From contig NZ_CABTZR010000019.1 in the NCBI RefSeq assembly GCF_902489365.1, positions 1 to 35,442 on the forward strand: a stretch of 35,442 bases of DNA. Direction: 5' to 3'. The stretch is from an uncultured Corynebacterium sp. (GTDB lineage Bacteria > Actinomycetota > Actinomycetes > Mycobacteriales > Mycobacteriaceae). Below, one piece after another: positions 1 to 6,876 of the stretch. Positions within the stretch are counted from its first letter, which is position 1. The number at the start of each line of letters is the position of its first letter. Position numbers and translations under genes: made by a program. The notes beneath the pieces were generated by a model. It did no database searches and was not told the origin of the DNA. It saw only the letters and a list, made by a program, of their open reading frames with translations.

Positions 1-276
1 CGCGATAAGCCCGGCCACGATCGTGGAACCGTAGGCAACGCCGGCGGTAATGCCCAACCACTTACCCGCGCCGCGCCCAAGGCCTGCGATTGCCGGGGCC
101 ACGAGAGCGAGGATAAGAACTGGAATGAAGAAGCCGAGGAAGTTTGAAAACAGGCCATTATAGGTTGCGAAAGCTCTGCCAAACCATTCCGGGGCAAACT
201 GGCTAACGATAATGCCCAAGACTATCGCGACGATAATCTTGAACAACAGAGAGTTGAGAACACTCTTGAATGTCAT
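1..276 (-). CDS. Dicarboxylate/amino acid:cation symporter, N-terminal part (runs off window)
   Basis: The reverse strand reads openly from an ATG at 276 down to base 1, giving 92 residues of a larger protein. The product starts MTFKSVLNSLLFKIIVAIVL and has two hydrophobic segments (about residues 10-28 and 43-65) plus the start of a third. The FFIPVLILALVAPAIAGLG stretch resembles the early part of the DAACS family (SstT/GltP type), which imports dicarboxylates or amino acids with Na+ or H+. Most of the substrate-binding region lies outside the window, so the substrate cannot be told. Only a weak AAAAGA precedes the ATG. The gene is divergent from the SdpI-family gene at 427, with a 150-bp AT-rich gap between them. 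Family assignment is fairly secure; the exact transporter is not. Confidence 0.75.
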   Translation of the reverse strand, partial: MTFKSVLNSLLFKIIVAIVLGIIVSQFAPEWFGRAFATYNGLFSNFLGFFIPVLILALVAPAIAGLGRGAGKWLGITAGVAYGSTIVAGLIA

Positions 277-426
277 GATTGAGTCTTTTCTATGGTTGCT
301 ACCACGCTGATAAGTTCGCTCGATAATAAAGTCTTTAATATCTACCAAGCGACACGAAATGTATATTACAGCAGCGTGCGAATAATTTGAACTGACTTTC
401 TCACTAACTATGGAGCGGGATAGACT
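277..426. promoter_or_regulatory. Divergent intergenic region, presumably holding both promoters
   Basis: This is an AT-rich 150-bp gap between two divergently transcribed genes, so promoters for both are expected. A GGAGCGGG ribosome-binding-like run (412-419) sits 7 nt before the ATG at 427. No convincing -35/-10 pair could be fixed on either strand. Confidence 0.35.
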
Positions 427-897
427 ATGGGCATGCTCGTAGTCGGAATCATCTTCCTCATCGTGGCCGCCATCCTTATCGTCGTCGGCGGCCTAGCCTC
501 ACTCCGGAAGCTCCCGGGTAATAGCGTCGTCGGTTTGCGCCTCGCGGAGATCCGCAAGACTAAGGAAGCTTGGGATAATGCCCACGCCGTTGCAGGACCG
601 TTCTGGTTCCTCGCCGGCGTCGCTTTAGTGTTTGGCGGAATCATCGCGCTGCGGGCCGAGGGTTGGATGTGGCTGATTCCAGCACTCACGTTCGTCGTAG
701 CTGTTCTCGCACTCTCGGTCGGTTCCAATTTGGGCGCCCGCGCGGCGTATCTCTGGGATAAGGCCCACAAAGAGGATGAGGGTTGCGGTGAATCCTGCAA
801 CTGTGGCGACGGTGGGTGCGGGGGAGAGGCACCGACTGTCGACGTCTCCGCGGCCCGCGCTGCTGCAGAGCGTGCCGATAACGCCAATCCTCGCTAG
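427..897 (+). CDS. SdpI-family membrane protein with Cys-rich tail
   Basis: 156 residues. There are three hydrophobic segments (about 3-23, 57-76, 80-99). The loop after the first one, LPGNSVVGLR (29-38) followed by TKEAW and NAHAVAG, matches the conserved N...G.R...W...H pattern of the SdpI/YhfL family. The Bacillus founder of that family is the immunity protein and signal receptor for the SDP toxin; most actinobacterial members have no assigned role. The C-terminal tail after residue 110 is hydrophilic and carries four cysteines (C120, C124, C126, C131) in a glycine-rich run, suggestive of metal or redox binding. The tail ends with an Ala/Arg-rich helix-prone segment. The start is supported by GGAGCGGG at 412-419; a second ATG two codons later is also possible. 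No toxin gene is recognisable beside it. Confidence 0.75.
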   Translation: MGMLVVGIIFLIVAAILIVVGGLASLRKLPGNSVVGLRLAEIRKTKEAWDNAHAVAGPFWFLAGVALVFGGIIALRAEGWMWLIPALTFVVAVLALSVGSNLGARAAYLWDKAHKEDEGCGESCNCGDGGCGGEAPTVDVSAARAAAERADNANPR

Positions 898-970
898 AAA
901 TCAATACCGTAACATGACGTAATTACAGTGATATCTAAAATGGTCCCGTTTCGTCACTAATTTAATTATC

Positions 971-1021
971 CAAAGGGTCATTTCAATGATGGGTCACATT
1001 CATCATTGAAATGACCCTTTG
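971..1021. repeat. 21-bp perfect inverted repeat (possible terminator hairpin)
   Basis: Bases 971-991 and 1001-1021 are exact reverse complements, separated by 9 nt. Transcribed, this gives a very stable 21-bp hairpin. It lies 74 bp after the SdpI-family gene and 105 bp before the next start. No T-run follows on either strand, so it is not a textbook intrinsic terminator; the arm starts CAAAGGGTCATTTC. It may stop transcription in both directions, be a protein-binding palindrome, or be a remnant of a small mobile repeat. Confidence 0.7.
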
Positions 1022-1126
1022 TGTACCCAACCCAGCCTGAGGGAAAACTGGGAACTGGACGCCAACTTCGTGGGAAGCCGGCGTCGTCTCGTGACAACCT
1101 TTAACCTAAGGCGCACTATAGATGAC

Positions 1127-1357
1127 ATGAAGAAAAGCGTTAACACTCGAGCAATCCGTATCATCGCCGCAGCCGCACTCAGCATTAGCGTTCTGAGCGC
1201 TGGCGCAACCTTTGCCTTCACGCACGATAGTCGGGGCGGACGCCACGTGGCTTCGCCGGGGACCATCTATAGCGATGTCGGCACATCGTACGGATCCTAC
1301 GATTTCAGCGGCAGTAGGGAAGAAGAGTTACCTGTGTGGGATGGCAAACTCAGCTAA
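1127..1357 (+). CDS. Small exported protein, function unknown
   Basis: 76 residues from an ATG at 1127. The N-terminus MKKSVNTRAIRIIAAAALSI has a basic head, a hydrophobic core and a GATFA-F cleavage-like site near residue 30, so it looks like a Sec signal peptide. The mature part is only about 45 residues, rich in Gly/Ser/Tyr and ending PVWDGKLS. It has no cysteine and no known motif. The frame is open upstream to 1019, but that extension has no signal-like or conserved character. A -10-like TATAGA (1117-1122) sits very close to the ATG, so the message may be leaderless. The Rieske gene begins 51 bp downstream with its own -10-like box, so co-transcription is unsure. This could be a small cell-envelope protein. 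Confidence 0.5.
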   Translation: MKKSVNTRAIRIIAAAALSISVLSAGATFAFTHDSRGGRHVASPGTIYSDVGTSYGSYDFSGSREEELPVWDGKLS

Positions 1358-1395
1358 GAACGCTATACCGCACACTATGGACCACGCCGATCAGA

Positions 1396-1408
1396 TAGAG
1401 TAAGCACC
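1396..1408 (+). promoter_or_regulatory. -10-like box for leaderless Rieske-protein mRNA
   Basis: TAGAGT at 1396-1401 fits the corynebacterial -10 pattern TANANT. It ends exactly 7 nt before the ATG at 1409, so transcription would begin at or next to the start codon. No ribosome-binding site is seen between box and start. Confidence 0.45.
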
Positions 1409-1780
1409 ATGACTACGTGTTCCCGCCGCCTCTTCCTCCTCGGTACTGCCACCACGTTCGCTGGTGCCTATCTCGCCGCCTGCGGCAAAGAACCTACCGC
1501 AGAAATAGCCGCAACGGATATTCCCGTTGGATCAGCCATCATCGTAGACAAGGTGATCTTTGCTCAACCCACGGAAGGGGAGTTCAAAGCTTACTCCCAA
1601 ACCTGCCCGCACCAGGGATCCCTCATTACGAAAATCGAGGGCATGACCGCCACCTGCACCAGCCACTACTCTAGTTTTGACCTCGGTAGCGGCGAAGTGA
1701 CCGGAGGTCCCAGCCCTAAACCGCTCACGGAGTACGGCGTGGAGAACGACGGGGGAACAATTAAGAACGTGTCAGCCTAA
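1409..1780 (+). CDS. Rieske [2Fe-2S] Tat-type lipoprotein
   Basis: 123 residues. The N-terminus has a twin-arginine pair (SRRLFLLG, residues 5-12), a hydrophobic stretch and a lipobox LAAC ending at C25. The protein should therefore be exported folded and then lipid-anchored to the outer face of the membrane. The Rieske cluster ligands are intact: C66-P-H68 and C83-T-S-H86, each in the usual local setting (TCPHQGS and CTSHYSSFD). The fold is minimal, with no second domain, so the protein is an electron carrier rather than an oxygenase. No oxidase, dehydrogenase or cytochrome gene adjoins it, and its partner is not visible. It is too small to be the cytochrome bc1 subunit QcrA, which carries several membrane helices in actinobacteria. 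Family assignment is firm; the physiological role is unknown. Confidence 0.85.
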   Translation: MTTCSRRLFLLGTATTFAGAYLAACGKEPTAEIAATDIPVGSAIIVDKVIFAQPTEGEFKAYSQTCPHQGSLITKIEGMTATCTSHYSSFDLGSGEVTGGPSPKPLTEYGVENDGGTIKNVSA

Positions 1781-1814
1781 AGAGCATCCCCCGGGACTCT
1801 GGGGGCTGAAAAGA

Positions 1815-1830
1815 TGTTTCACGTGAAACC
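1815..1830. other. parS: parS-like ParB binding site
   Basis: TGTTTCACGTGAAACC matches the bacterial parS consensus TGTTTCACGTGAAACA at 15 of 16 positions, with only the last base different. It contains the full GTTTCACGTGAAAC palindrome. It lies in an intergenic region near a chromosome origin whose own parAB genes are in this window (22677-24587). This was the only near-perfect copy noticed in the window. Confidence 0.85.
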
Positions 1831-1842
1831 GTGAGGGGCGTC

Positions 1843-1855
1843 TACACTCTGTTAT
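1843..1855 (+). promoter_or_regulatory. -10-like box for leaderless transporter mRNA
   Basis: TACACT at 1843-1848 fits TANANT and ends 7 nt before the ATG at 1856, with no ribosome-binding site between. A -35 element 17 bp upstream would fall at 1820-1825, inside the parS palindrome. Confidence 0.45.
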
Positions 1856-2815
1856 ATGCTTGAGCGCCTCAAAAGACTCGACCCACTCATTGTTCTCATC
1901 CTCTGCGCTGTTGCGGTCGCCATCGTCCTTCCCGCGCGAGGCAGCTTTGCGGATACTTTCGACGTTTTCACTAACATCGCAATTGCCCTCCTCTTCTTTC
2001 TCTACGGAGCTCGACTGTCAACGCGCGAAGCAATCAACGGCGTCAAGCATTGGAAGCTCCATCTGACCATTTTAGTCTTTACCTTCGTGGTATATCCGAT
2101 CATCGGTCTCGCACTCCGTCCGCTGACGACGTTCATCCCAACCGACTTATACCTGGGCATTCTTTACCTCACCCTTGTTCCATCAACGGTCCAATCATCG
2201 GTAGCCTTCACGTCCATCGCGCGCGGCAACGTTCCTGGGGCGATCGTCTCCGCATCAGTGTCTAACCTCGCCGGCGTTGTCCTCACCCCGTTACTCGTCA
2301 TGACCCTCATGGGGGCCGGCGAGGGCATCCACATCGATAGCTCCGTCTTCCTAGAGATTTCCGTGCTTCTGCTTCTGCCTTTCATACTCGGGCAATTAAC
2401 AAGAAAATGGGTAGGAAAAGTTGCAGCCAGCAAAGCCACCAAAGTAGTGGATCGCGGCTCCATCGCGATGGTTGTTTACGCGGCCTTTTCGAAGGGAATG
2501 GTCGACGGGATTTGGGCGTCGATTAGCGTATGGCAGATTCTGTTCCAGGTTGTGTTCTCTACTGCATTCGTCTTCTTCATGCTGTTGCTCACCAAGGTCG
2601 TGAGCAACAAGCTGGGATTCGACAGGGAGGACACCATTGCCATCCAGTTCTGCGGTTCGAAAAAGTCCCTCGCCACGGGCCTGCCCATGGCCTCGGTGAT
2701 CTTCGCCTCTGGTGGCACGTCTTTGGGGCTTCTCATCCTCCCGCTCATGATCTACCACCAGGTGCAATTGATGATCTGCGCGTCTATGGCGGCTCGCTAT
2801 TCGCGGGTAGAGTGA
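1856..2815 (+). CDS. Bile acid:sodium symporter family (YfeH-like) transporter
   Basis: 319 residues and strongly hydrophobic, with about ten membrane segments. The opening DPLIVLILCAVAVAIVLPAR, the segment ALLFFLYGARLS, and the central TLVPSTVQSSVAFTSIARGN match the SBF-like (YfeH) branch of the bile acid:Na+ symporter superfamily. The late FCGSKKSLATGLPMA motif is also typical of that branch. Length is normal for the family. Bacterial members of this branch are transporters whose substrates are mostly unproven. The next gene starts 6 bp after the stop and is likely co-transcribed. The start at 1856 is preceded by a -10-like box, not a ribosome-binding site. The family is clear; the substrate is not. 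Confidence 0.85.
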   Translation: MLERLKRLDPLIVLILCAVAVAIVLPARGSFADTFDVFTNIAIALLFFLYGARLSTREAINGVKHWKLHLTILVFTFVVYPIIGLALRPLTTFIPTDLYLGILYLTLVPSTVQSSVAFTSIARGNVPGAIVSASVSNLAGVVLTPLLVMTLMGAGEGIHIDSSVFLEISVLLLLPFILGQLTRKWVGKVAASKATKVVDRGSIAMVVYAAFSKGMVDGIWASISVWQILFQVVFSTAFVFFMLLLTKVVSNKLGFDREDTIAIQFCGSKKSLATGLPMASVIFASGGTSLGLLILPLMIYHQVQLMICASMAARYSRVE

Positions 2816-2821
2816 GACCAC

Positions 2822-3130
2822 ATGAAAAAGCTTTACGTTCGCACCACCATGACTGTCCCGGAGGTCGGCACCGCCATCCACATCGCGGAACTCGAGGAAA
2901 TCAGCGACGAGGCTTGCTCCATGTTGCGCATGATTGCCCTCGCGCCGAATGACGCCATCGTCGGCGCCGCAACGCCGACCGCCTCGGTGGGTGAAGCCAA
3001 CATCCCACAGCAAGTAGTGCCGCACCCCGATACCTACGACACATTCCCCGACATCGACGCCGAGCTTATCGACGCCTTCCAGTTCCACTCCCTGTGGACC
3101 GAGACCATCGCGCTATTCGGCGACTTTTAG
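2822..3130 (+). CDS. Small conserved-looking protein, function unknown
   Basis: 102 residues, soluble and acidic, with no cysteine other than one at about residue 38 and no signal peptide or membrane helix. It begins MKKLYVRTTMTVPEVGTAIH and ends FHSLWTETIALFGDF. I do not recognise a family. It starts 6 bp after the transporter's stop codon, in good codon register with its GC-rich surroundings, and is probably translated from the same message. Coding is supported by high-GC third positions and by its tight fit between the transporter and the convergent azlD gene, which ends 10 bp beyond. It could be an accessory protein of the transporter, but nothing in the sequence proves that. Confidence 0.6.
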   Translation: MKKLYVRTTMTVPEVGTAIHIAELEEISDEACSMLRMIALAPNDAIVGAATPTASVGEANIPQQVVPHPDTYDTFPDIDAELIDAFQFHSLWTETIALFGDF

Positions 3131-3143
3131 CGCATCCGCGCTA
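3128..3143. terminator. Short palindrome joining two convergent stop codons
   Basis: TAGCGC (3128-3133) and GCGCTA (3138-3143) form a 6-bp stem around ATCC. The first TAG is the stop of the plus-strand gene and the last CTA is the stop of azlD on the minus strand. Short A/T runs flank it on both sides, so it may act as a weak bidirectional terminator. The stem is short, hence the low confidence. Confidence 0.3.
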
Positions 3144-3473
3144 ATAAACGAGATTCACCAGCACCATATAGAAGGCCGTCCCGCCGAAGATGGAAAGGCC
3201 AGAATTGCGGCGCCACAGGTGCAACGCGGCGGTCACAGCGGCGGCTACGAGGGGAGCAACAATAATTCCCGTATCGCGGGCTTGGCCGAATAAGGTATAG
3301 ACCACCAGAACCGCCATTACACCGACCGGCATGGTGAACCCGAGCATGCTGATGAACTGGCTTCCCTTCAGGGCCTTCACGAAGGCGAAGGGAAGCCAAC
3401 GCAGTACGACAGTCACAATCCCAACGGGGATCAACACGGCGAAGATGCTGGCCAGTGTTACTCCAGCTGGCAT
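3141..3473 (-). CDS. azlD: AzlD-type branched-chain amino acid export subunit (BrnE)
   Basis: 110 residues from the ATG at 3473, with four hydrophobic segments. The size and the pattern MPAGVTLASIFAVLIPVGIV followed by LRWLPFAFVKALKG match AzlD, the small subunit of the AzlCD amino acid exporter. In Corynebacterium glutamicum the matching pair BrnF/BrnE exports isoleucine, leucine, valine and methionine. The gene overlaps the 3' end of azlC by 16 bp in a different frame, the usual arrangement, and implies translational coupling. The longer open frame reaching 4142 runs antisense-free through azlC only in a shifted frame and is not real. No Lrp-type regulator adjoins it in this window. Confidence 0.88.
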   Translation of the reverse strand: MPAGVTLASIFAVLIPVGIVTVVLRWLPFAFVKALKGSQFISMLGFTMPVGVMAVLVVYTLFGQARDTGIIVAPLVAAAVTAALHLWRRNSGLSIFGGTAFYMVLVNLVY

Positions 3474-4174
3474 GGCGCCTCCCTCCGCAAAATCAGCGCG
3501 TTGTCGATACGCGGAGAGAGGTAACGCACCACCAAGAGCAAGAAATAAGCACTCAACGCCACCATGAGCAGCTGCTCGGGAAATACAAAGCCCGCGAGGA
3601 TTCCCAGGGCCGCCGCGGACAGGGGAAGCGAGAAATCCTTGTTGTTCTGGAAAGAATCGATGGCAAGGACGATGAACAGCGCGACGAGGGCAAACTCCAG
3701 TCCCTTCACAGAAAGCGGGATTGCCTGACCGGCCACCGCGCCGACGATGCCGGAACCGACCCACAGCACTTGGCAGTACAGCTGCACCGTGAAGACGAAG
3801 GCGCCGCTTGGGCGAGAGTCTCGGGGAAAGGCGGAGAGGACGGCATAGGATTCGTCGGTAAGCGCGTACGTGGAATAGGCGCGGCCGAGGCGCCCCGAAA
3901 TCTGATCGCGCGGGAAGGTCAATCCATAAAAGATGTGCCGGAAGTTGACCATGAAACCCGTGAGCGCGGCGACGGCGGGCGTCACACCGCCGGTCACCAT
4001 GGAAATAGCAAGAAACTCCATCGAGCCAGCGTAAATAACGATGGAGAAGACTGGGGTCCACCACCAGTCGAAGCCGGTCTGGACCATGAGCACGCCGAAA
4101 GCGAGGCCCAGCGGCACCACCCCCACGGCGATGGGCATGCAAGTCCGTATAGCCTTGATGATCTCCGCGCGCAT
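3458..4174 (-). CDS. azlC: AzlC-type branched-chain amino acid export subunit (BrnF)
   Basis: 238 residues with several hydrophobic segments. Family landmarks are MPIAVGVVPLGLAFGVLMVQ near the start, IVIYAGSMEFLAISMV, and NFRHIFYGLTF, all characteristic of AzlC. It forms the large subunit of the amino acid exporter with azlD, which overlaps its end by 16 bp. The start at 4174 has no ribosome-binding site; TAACAT on the minus strand (4187-4182) ends 7 nt before it, so the message may be leaderless. It lies 35 bp after the YqgE gene on the same strand, so read-through from pcnA-yqgE is possible as well. The export role is inferred from the family. Confidence 0.88.
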   Translation of the reverse strand: MRAEIIKAIRTCMPIAVGVVPLGLAFGVLMVQTGFDWWWTPVFSIVIYAGSMEFLAISMVTGGVTPAVAALTGFMVNFRHIFYGLTFPRDQISGRLGRAYSTYALTDESYAVLSAFPRDSRPSGAFVFTVQLYCQVLWVGSGIVGAVAGQAIPLSVKGLEFALVALFIVLAIDSFQNNKDFSLPLSAAALGILAGFVFPEQLLMVALSAYFLLLVVRYLSPRIDNALILRREAPCQLE

Positions 4175-4187
4175 GGCAGAGATGTTA
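4175..4187 (-). promoter_or_regulatory. -10-like box for leaderless azlCD mRNA
   Basis: On the minus strand TAACAT (4187-4182) is followed by 7 nt and then the azlC ATG. Spacing fits a transcript that begins at the start codon. No -35 was fixed. Confidence 0.35.
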
Positions 4188-4209
4188 GCGCAGGGAGAAG
4201 TAAAGAGCT

Positions 4210-4809
4210 CTAATTATCTTCATCGATGTAGCGCGGGAAGGTCGCAAACAGCGGCAGGGGCATGGCTTGGCGACGCATCACGTCCGACCACGTATCGGTT
4301 GAGCCAGAGGAGACCACGTCCTGGGGCAGGGCGGGGGCCACGTACCACTCGCCGCGATCGATTTCCTCATCCAGCTCGCCCGGGCCCCACTCAAAGAAAC
4401 CGGCGAAAAAGCGCATGCCCTCCACCAGATCGGCGACGTCCTCCGGGCTCACGCGCAGATCGACGAGCGCCACGCGCGGGGCGAGGCGGTTCAGCGAAGG
4501 CTGTTTCTCAATGTCCACGCCCTGGCGGGTCAGCGCCACACCAATGGCCGCCTGCTGGTTGTGCGGGCCGCCGATGTAGAGGGCCTGCGGCTTGGCCGCC
4601 ACGGGTACCCATTCCGGCATGACGTTGAAGAGGGCGACCTCGGAGCGGTTGGTTAGATCCACGCCATACGTGCGCCCGGCGTGCTGCTCCGTGATGAGAA
4701 TGACGGAACGGTTGTAGTGGGGCGTGAGAGTGTCGGGCGCCGCCACAAGGAGCTGGCCGGGGGCCGGATCGTTGCGCTCGAGGGCGTTGAAAAGTCTGTC
4801 TGCGTACAT
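4210..4809 (-). CDS. YqgE/AlgH family protein
   Basis: 199 residues, soluble. The segment APGQLLVAAPDTLTPHYNRS, then VILITEQHAGRTYGVDLTNR and the later LYIGGPHNQQAA, are signatures of the YqgE/AlgH family (DUF179). A FAGFFEWGPGELDEE block follows, where family members usually carry a similar G-W..GQL..E motif. The biochemical function of this family is not established. The gene starts 2 bp after the pcnA stop codon, so the two are surely co-transcribed and probably translationally coupled. Length is normal for the family. Confidence 0.85.
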   Translation of the reverse strand: MYADRLFNALERNDPAPGQLLVAAPDTLTPHYNRSVILITEQHAGRTYGVDLTNRSEVALFNVMPEWVPVAAKPQALYIGGPHNQQAAIGVALTRQGVDIEKQPSLNRLAPRVALVDLRVSPEDVADLVEGMRFFAGFFEWGPGELDEEIDRGEWYVAPALPQDVVSSGSTDTWSDVMRRQAMPLPLFATFPRYIDEDN

Positions 4810-4811
4810 CC

Positions 4812-6245
4812 CTATCTAGAATTCCACCACTCGCGCAGCTTCGCAATAGCCACTTCGCGCTTGAGGGGCCCCTCTTCCAAGCGGAGCTCCTTGAGGTAGG
4901 ACCAGGCCTGGCCCACTTCGGGGCCGGGCTCAAGGCCGAGGATCTCCATGATCTCGTTGCCATCGAGATCCGGGCGCACGCGTGCAAGATCCTCCTTGGC
5001 GGCGATATCCGCGATGCGCTCCTCCAACTGATCGTAGGTGCGCTGCAGGCGGCGGGCCTTGCGTTCGTTGCGGGTGGTGCAGTCAGCGCGAACGAGCTTG
5101 TGCAGGCGCGGAAGGAGATCACCGGCATCGGTGACGTAGCGGCGCACAGCGGAATCGGTCCACTGGCCATCCCCGAATCCATGAAAGCGCATGTGCAGGT
5201 AGACCAGCTGGCCGATATCCTCGGTCGTGGCCTTGGGGAACTTCAACTTACGTAGGCGCTTACGGGTGAGCTTCGCGCCCACCACCTCATGGTGATGGAA
5301 GCTGACCTTGCCGTCGGTGGTGTCGCGGGTATCCGGCTTGCCGATGTCATGGAGCAGTGCCGCCCAGCGCAGAATCAGGTCAGGGCCATCTTCTTCCTGT
5401 TCCATTGCCTGGCGCAGTACGGTCAGCGAGTGCGCATACACGTCCTTGTGCTGCGCGTGCTCGTCGGGAGCCATGCGCAACGCCGGGATCTCCGGAAAAA
5501 CATAATCCGCAATACCGGAGTCAACGAGCAGGTCAATGCCCTTCCACGGCGCAGTGCCGCAGATCAGTTTATTGAGCTCGACCTGCACGCGCTCCACGGT
5601 GATGCGCTGGATTTCGCCCGCCATGTTGGTCATGGCATCGCGCACGCGCTGGGCGACGTCAAACTCCAACTGCGCCGCAAACCGCGCCGCGCGGAGCATG
5701 CGCAGGGGATCATCGTGGAAGGAAATCTCCGGCGCATCTGGGGTATCGAGGATGCGGTTCGCTAGATCCTCGAGTCCGCCCATCGGATCGTGGAATTCGC
5801 GGGTGCCGTCTGGGCGCAGCTCGATGGCCATGGCATTGACCTTGAAATCGCGGCGCACGAGATCGCCCTCGAGGGTGTCGCCGTACACGACCTCGGGGTT
5901 GCGGGAATCACCGTCGTAGCTATCAGAGCGGAAGGTGGTGATCTCAATCTGCTGGCCCTTATAAGCCGCCGAGACCGTACCGAAGTCAATGCCGGTATCC
6001 CACACGGTCTCCGCCCACTCTTCGAGAATGGAATAGACCACGTCGGGCCGAGCCGGGGTGGTGAAGTCGAGATCGTTGCCCAGACGGCCGAGCAGCGCAT
6101 CGCGGACAGAGCCGCCGACGAGGTAGAGGGGGGCGTCGTGAAGCGCAAAACGTTCCACCAGGCCGCTTAAGAGGCCACTGAGCCGGGCGACGGTGGCGTC
6201 CGCGCGGGCGAGAACGCCGATTAGCTGAGTGTCCTGAAAATTCAC
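4812..6245 (-). CDS. pcnA: CCA tRNA nucleotidyltransferase
   Basis: 477 residues from a GTG at 6245. The enzyme adds or repairs the 3' CCA end of tRNA. The nucleotidyltransferase signature LVGGSVRDALLG (42-53) is followed by the metal-binding pair D58/D60 in NDLDF. An RRDFKVNAMA motif and the tRNA head domain come next, then an HD domain with LLHDIGKPDTR. This domain order is the actinobacterial PcnA type. The frame is open to 6443, but that extension overlaps the divergent NUDIX gene and has no family similarity, so GTG 6245 was chosen. A minus-strand TAGACT ends 7 nt before the GTG, suggesting a leaderless message. The position matches Rv3907c in the mycobacterial order. Confidence 0.92.
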   Translation of the reverse strand: MNFQDTQLIGVLARADATVARLSGLLSGLVERFALHDAPLYLVGGSVRDALLGRLGNDLDFTTPARPDVVYSILEEWAETVWDTGIDFGTVSAAYKGQQIEITTFRSDSYDGDSRNPEVVYGDTLEGDLVRRDFKVNAMAIELRPDGTREFHDPMGGLEDLANRILDTPDAPEISFHDDPLRMLRAARFAAQLEFDVAQRVRDAMTNMAGEIQRITVERVQVELNKLICGTAPWKGIDLLVDSGIADYVFPEIPALRMAPDEHAQHKDVYAHSLTVLRQAMEQEEDGPDLILRWAALLHDIGKPDTRDTTDGKVSFHHHEVVGAKLTRKRLRKLKFPKATTEDIGQLVYLHMRFHGFGDGQWTDSAVRRYVTDAGDLLPRLHKLVRADCTTRNERKARRLQRTYDQLEERIADIAAKEDLARVRPDLDGNEIMEILGLEPGPEVGQAWSYLKELRLEEGPLKREVAIAKLREWWNSR

Positions 6246-6273
6246 GGATCGAAGTCTACTACGATTAGCAGGG
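6246..6273. promoter_or_regulatory. 28-bp divergent promoter region with back-to-back -10 boxes
   Basis: Only 28 bp separate the pcnA GTG and the NUDIX ATG. Minus-strand TAGACT (6258-6253) ends 7 nt before the GTG, and plus-strand TACGAT (6260-6265) ends 8 nt before the ATG. Any -35 elements must lie inside the opposing coding sequences. Confidence 0.4.
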
Positions 6274-6876
6274 ATGACTAAGAACACGCCAGGGTCCAAG
6301 CGCCGCCGCCGGCGGGGCGCGGGCCACCGGAACCACCGCACGGGACGCCCCCAGCGCACGTCCACCAACCGCATGACCACGCGGGATGAGACGTCCGCGG
6401 GCGGACTCGTCGTGTCCGGATTGGCAGAGGCCGTCGACGACAACGGGAATGTAGATCTGTCCCAGATCTACGTGGCGCTCATCGGCAGGCTGGACCGCCG
6501 CGGACGCCTGCTGTGGTCCATGCCGAAGGGGCACGTGGAAAACGGCGAGGCTAAGGAGCTCACCGCCGAGCGCGAAGTCTGGGAGGAAACTGGCATCCAC
6601 GGCGAGGTCTTCGCGGACCTGGGCATGATTGATTATTGGTTCGTCTCCGATGGAGTGCGCATTCACAAGACCGTGCACCACCATTTGCTGCGTTTTGTCG
6701 ATGGCATCATGAACGACGAGGACCCGGAGGTCACGGAGGTGTCCTGGATTCCGGTCTCCGAGCTCATCGAGCACTTGGCCTATGCCGACGAGCGCAAGCT
6801 GGCGCGCATCGCCCACGACCTTCTTCCGGATCTCGCGCGAAAGGAAGCTGCCGAAGGAAAGGCGACCCCGCGGTGA
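6274..6876 (+). CDS. NUDIX hydrolase (MutT4-like)
   Basis: 200 residues. A complete Nudix box occupies residues 86-108: G86, E92, then R100-E101-V-W-E104-E105-T-G107-I108, exactly fitting GX5EX7REUXEEXGU. Nudix enzymes cleave nucleoside diphosphate-linked substrates using Mg2+ held by the box glutamates. The mycobacterial gene at this position is mutT4 (Rv3908); the substrate here is not deducible. The first 35 residues are very basic (RRRRR, NHRTGRPQR) and probably disordered, so the catalytic domain may start at the internal TTRDETSAGGLV. The stop codon overlaps the GTG start of the next gene (GTGA), implying translational coupling with the DUF6049 gene. Confidence 0.9.
   Translation: MTKNTPGSKRRRRRGAGHRNHRTGRPQRTSTNRMTTRDETSAGGLVVSGLAEAVDDNGNVDLSQIYVALIGRLDRRGRLLWSMPKGHVENGEAKELTAEREVWEETGIHGEVFADLGMIDYWFVSDGVRIHKTVHHHLLRFVDGIMNDEDPEVTEVSWIPVSELIEHLAYADERKLARIAHDLLPDLARKEAAEGKATPR

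Noticed and set aside
6246..6443. N-terminal extension of pcnA to 6443
   Set aside because: It overlaps the start of the divergent NUDIX gene, is Arg-rich without similarity to CCA-adding enzymes, and the GTG at 6245 has a matching -10 box.
6636..6872. Upstream extension of the DUF6049 frame inside the NUDIX gene
   Set aside because: The GTG at 6873 places a signal peptide at the N-terminus and overlaps the NUDIX stop; the upstream part is the NUDIX gene read in another frame.
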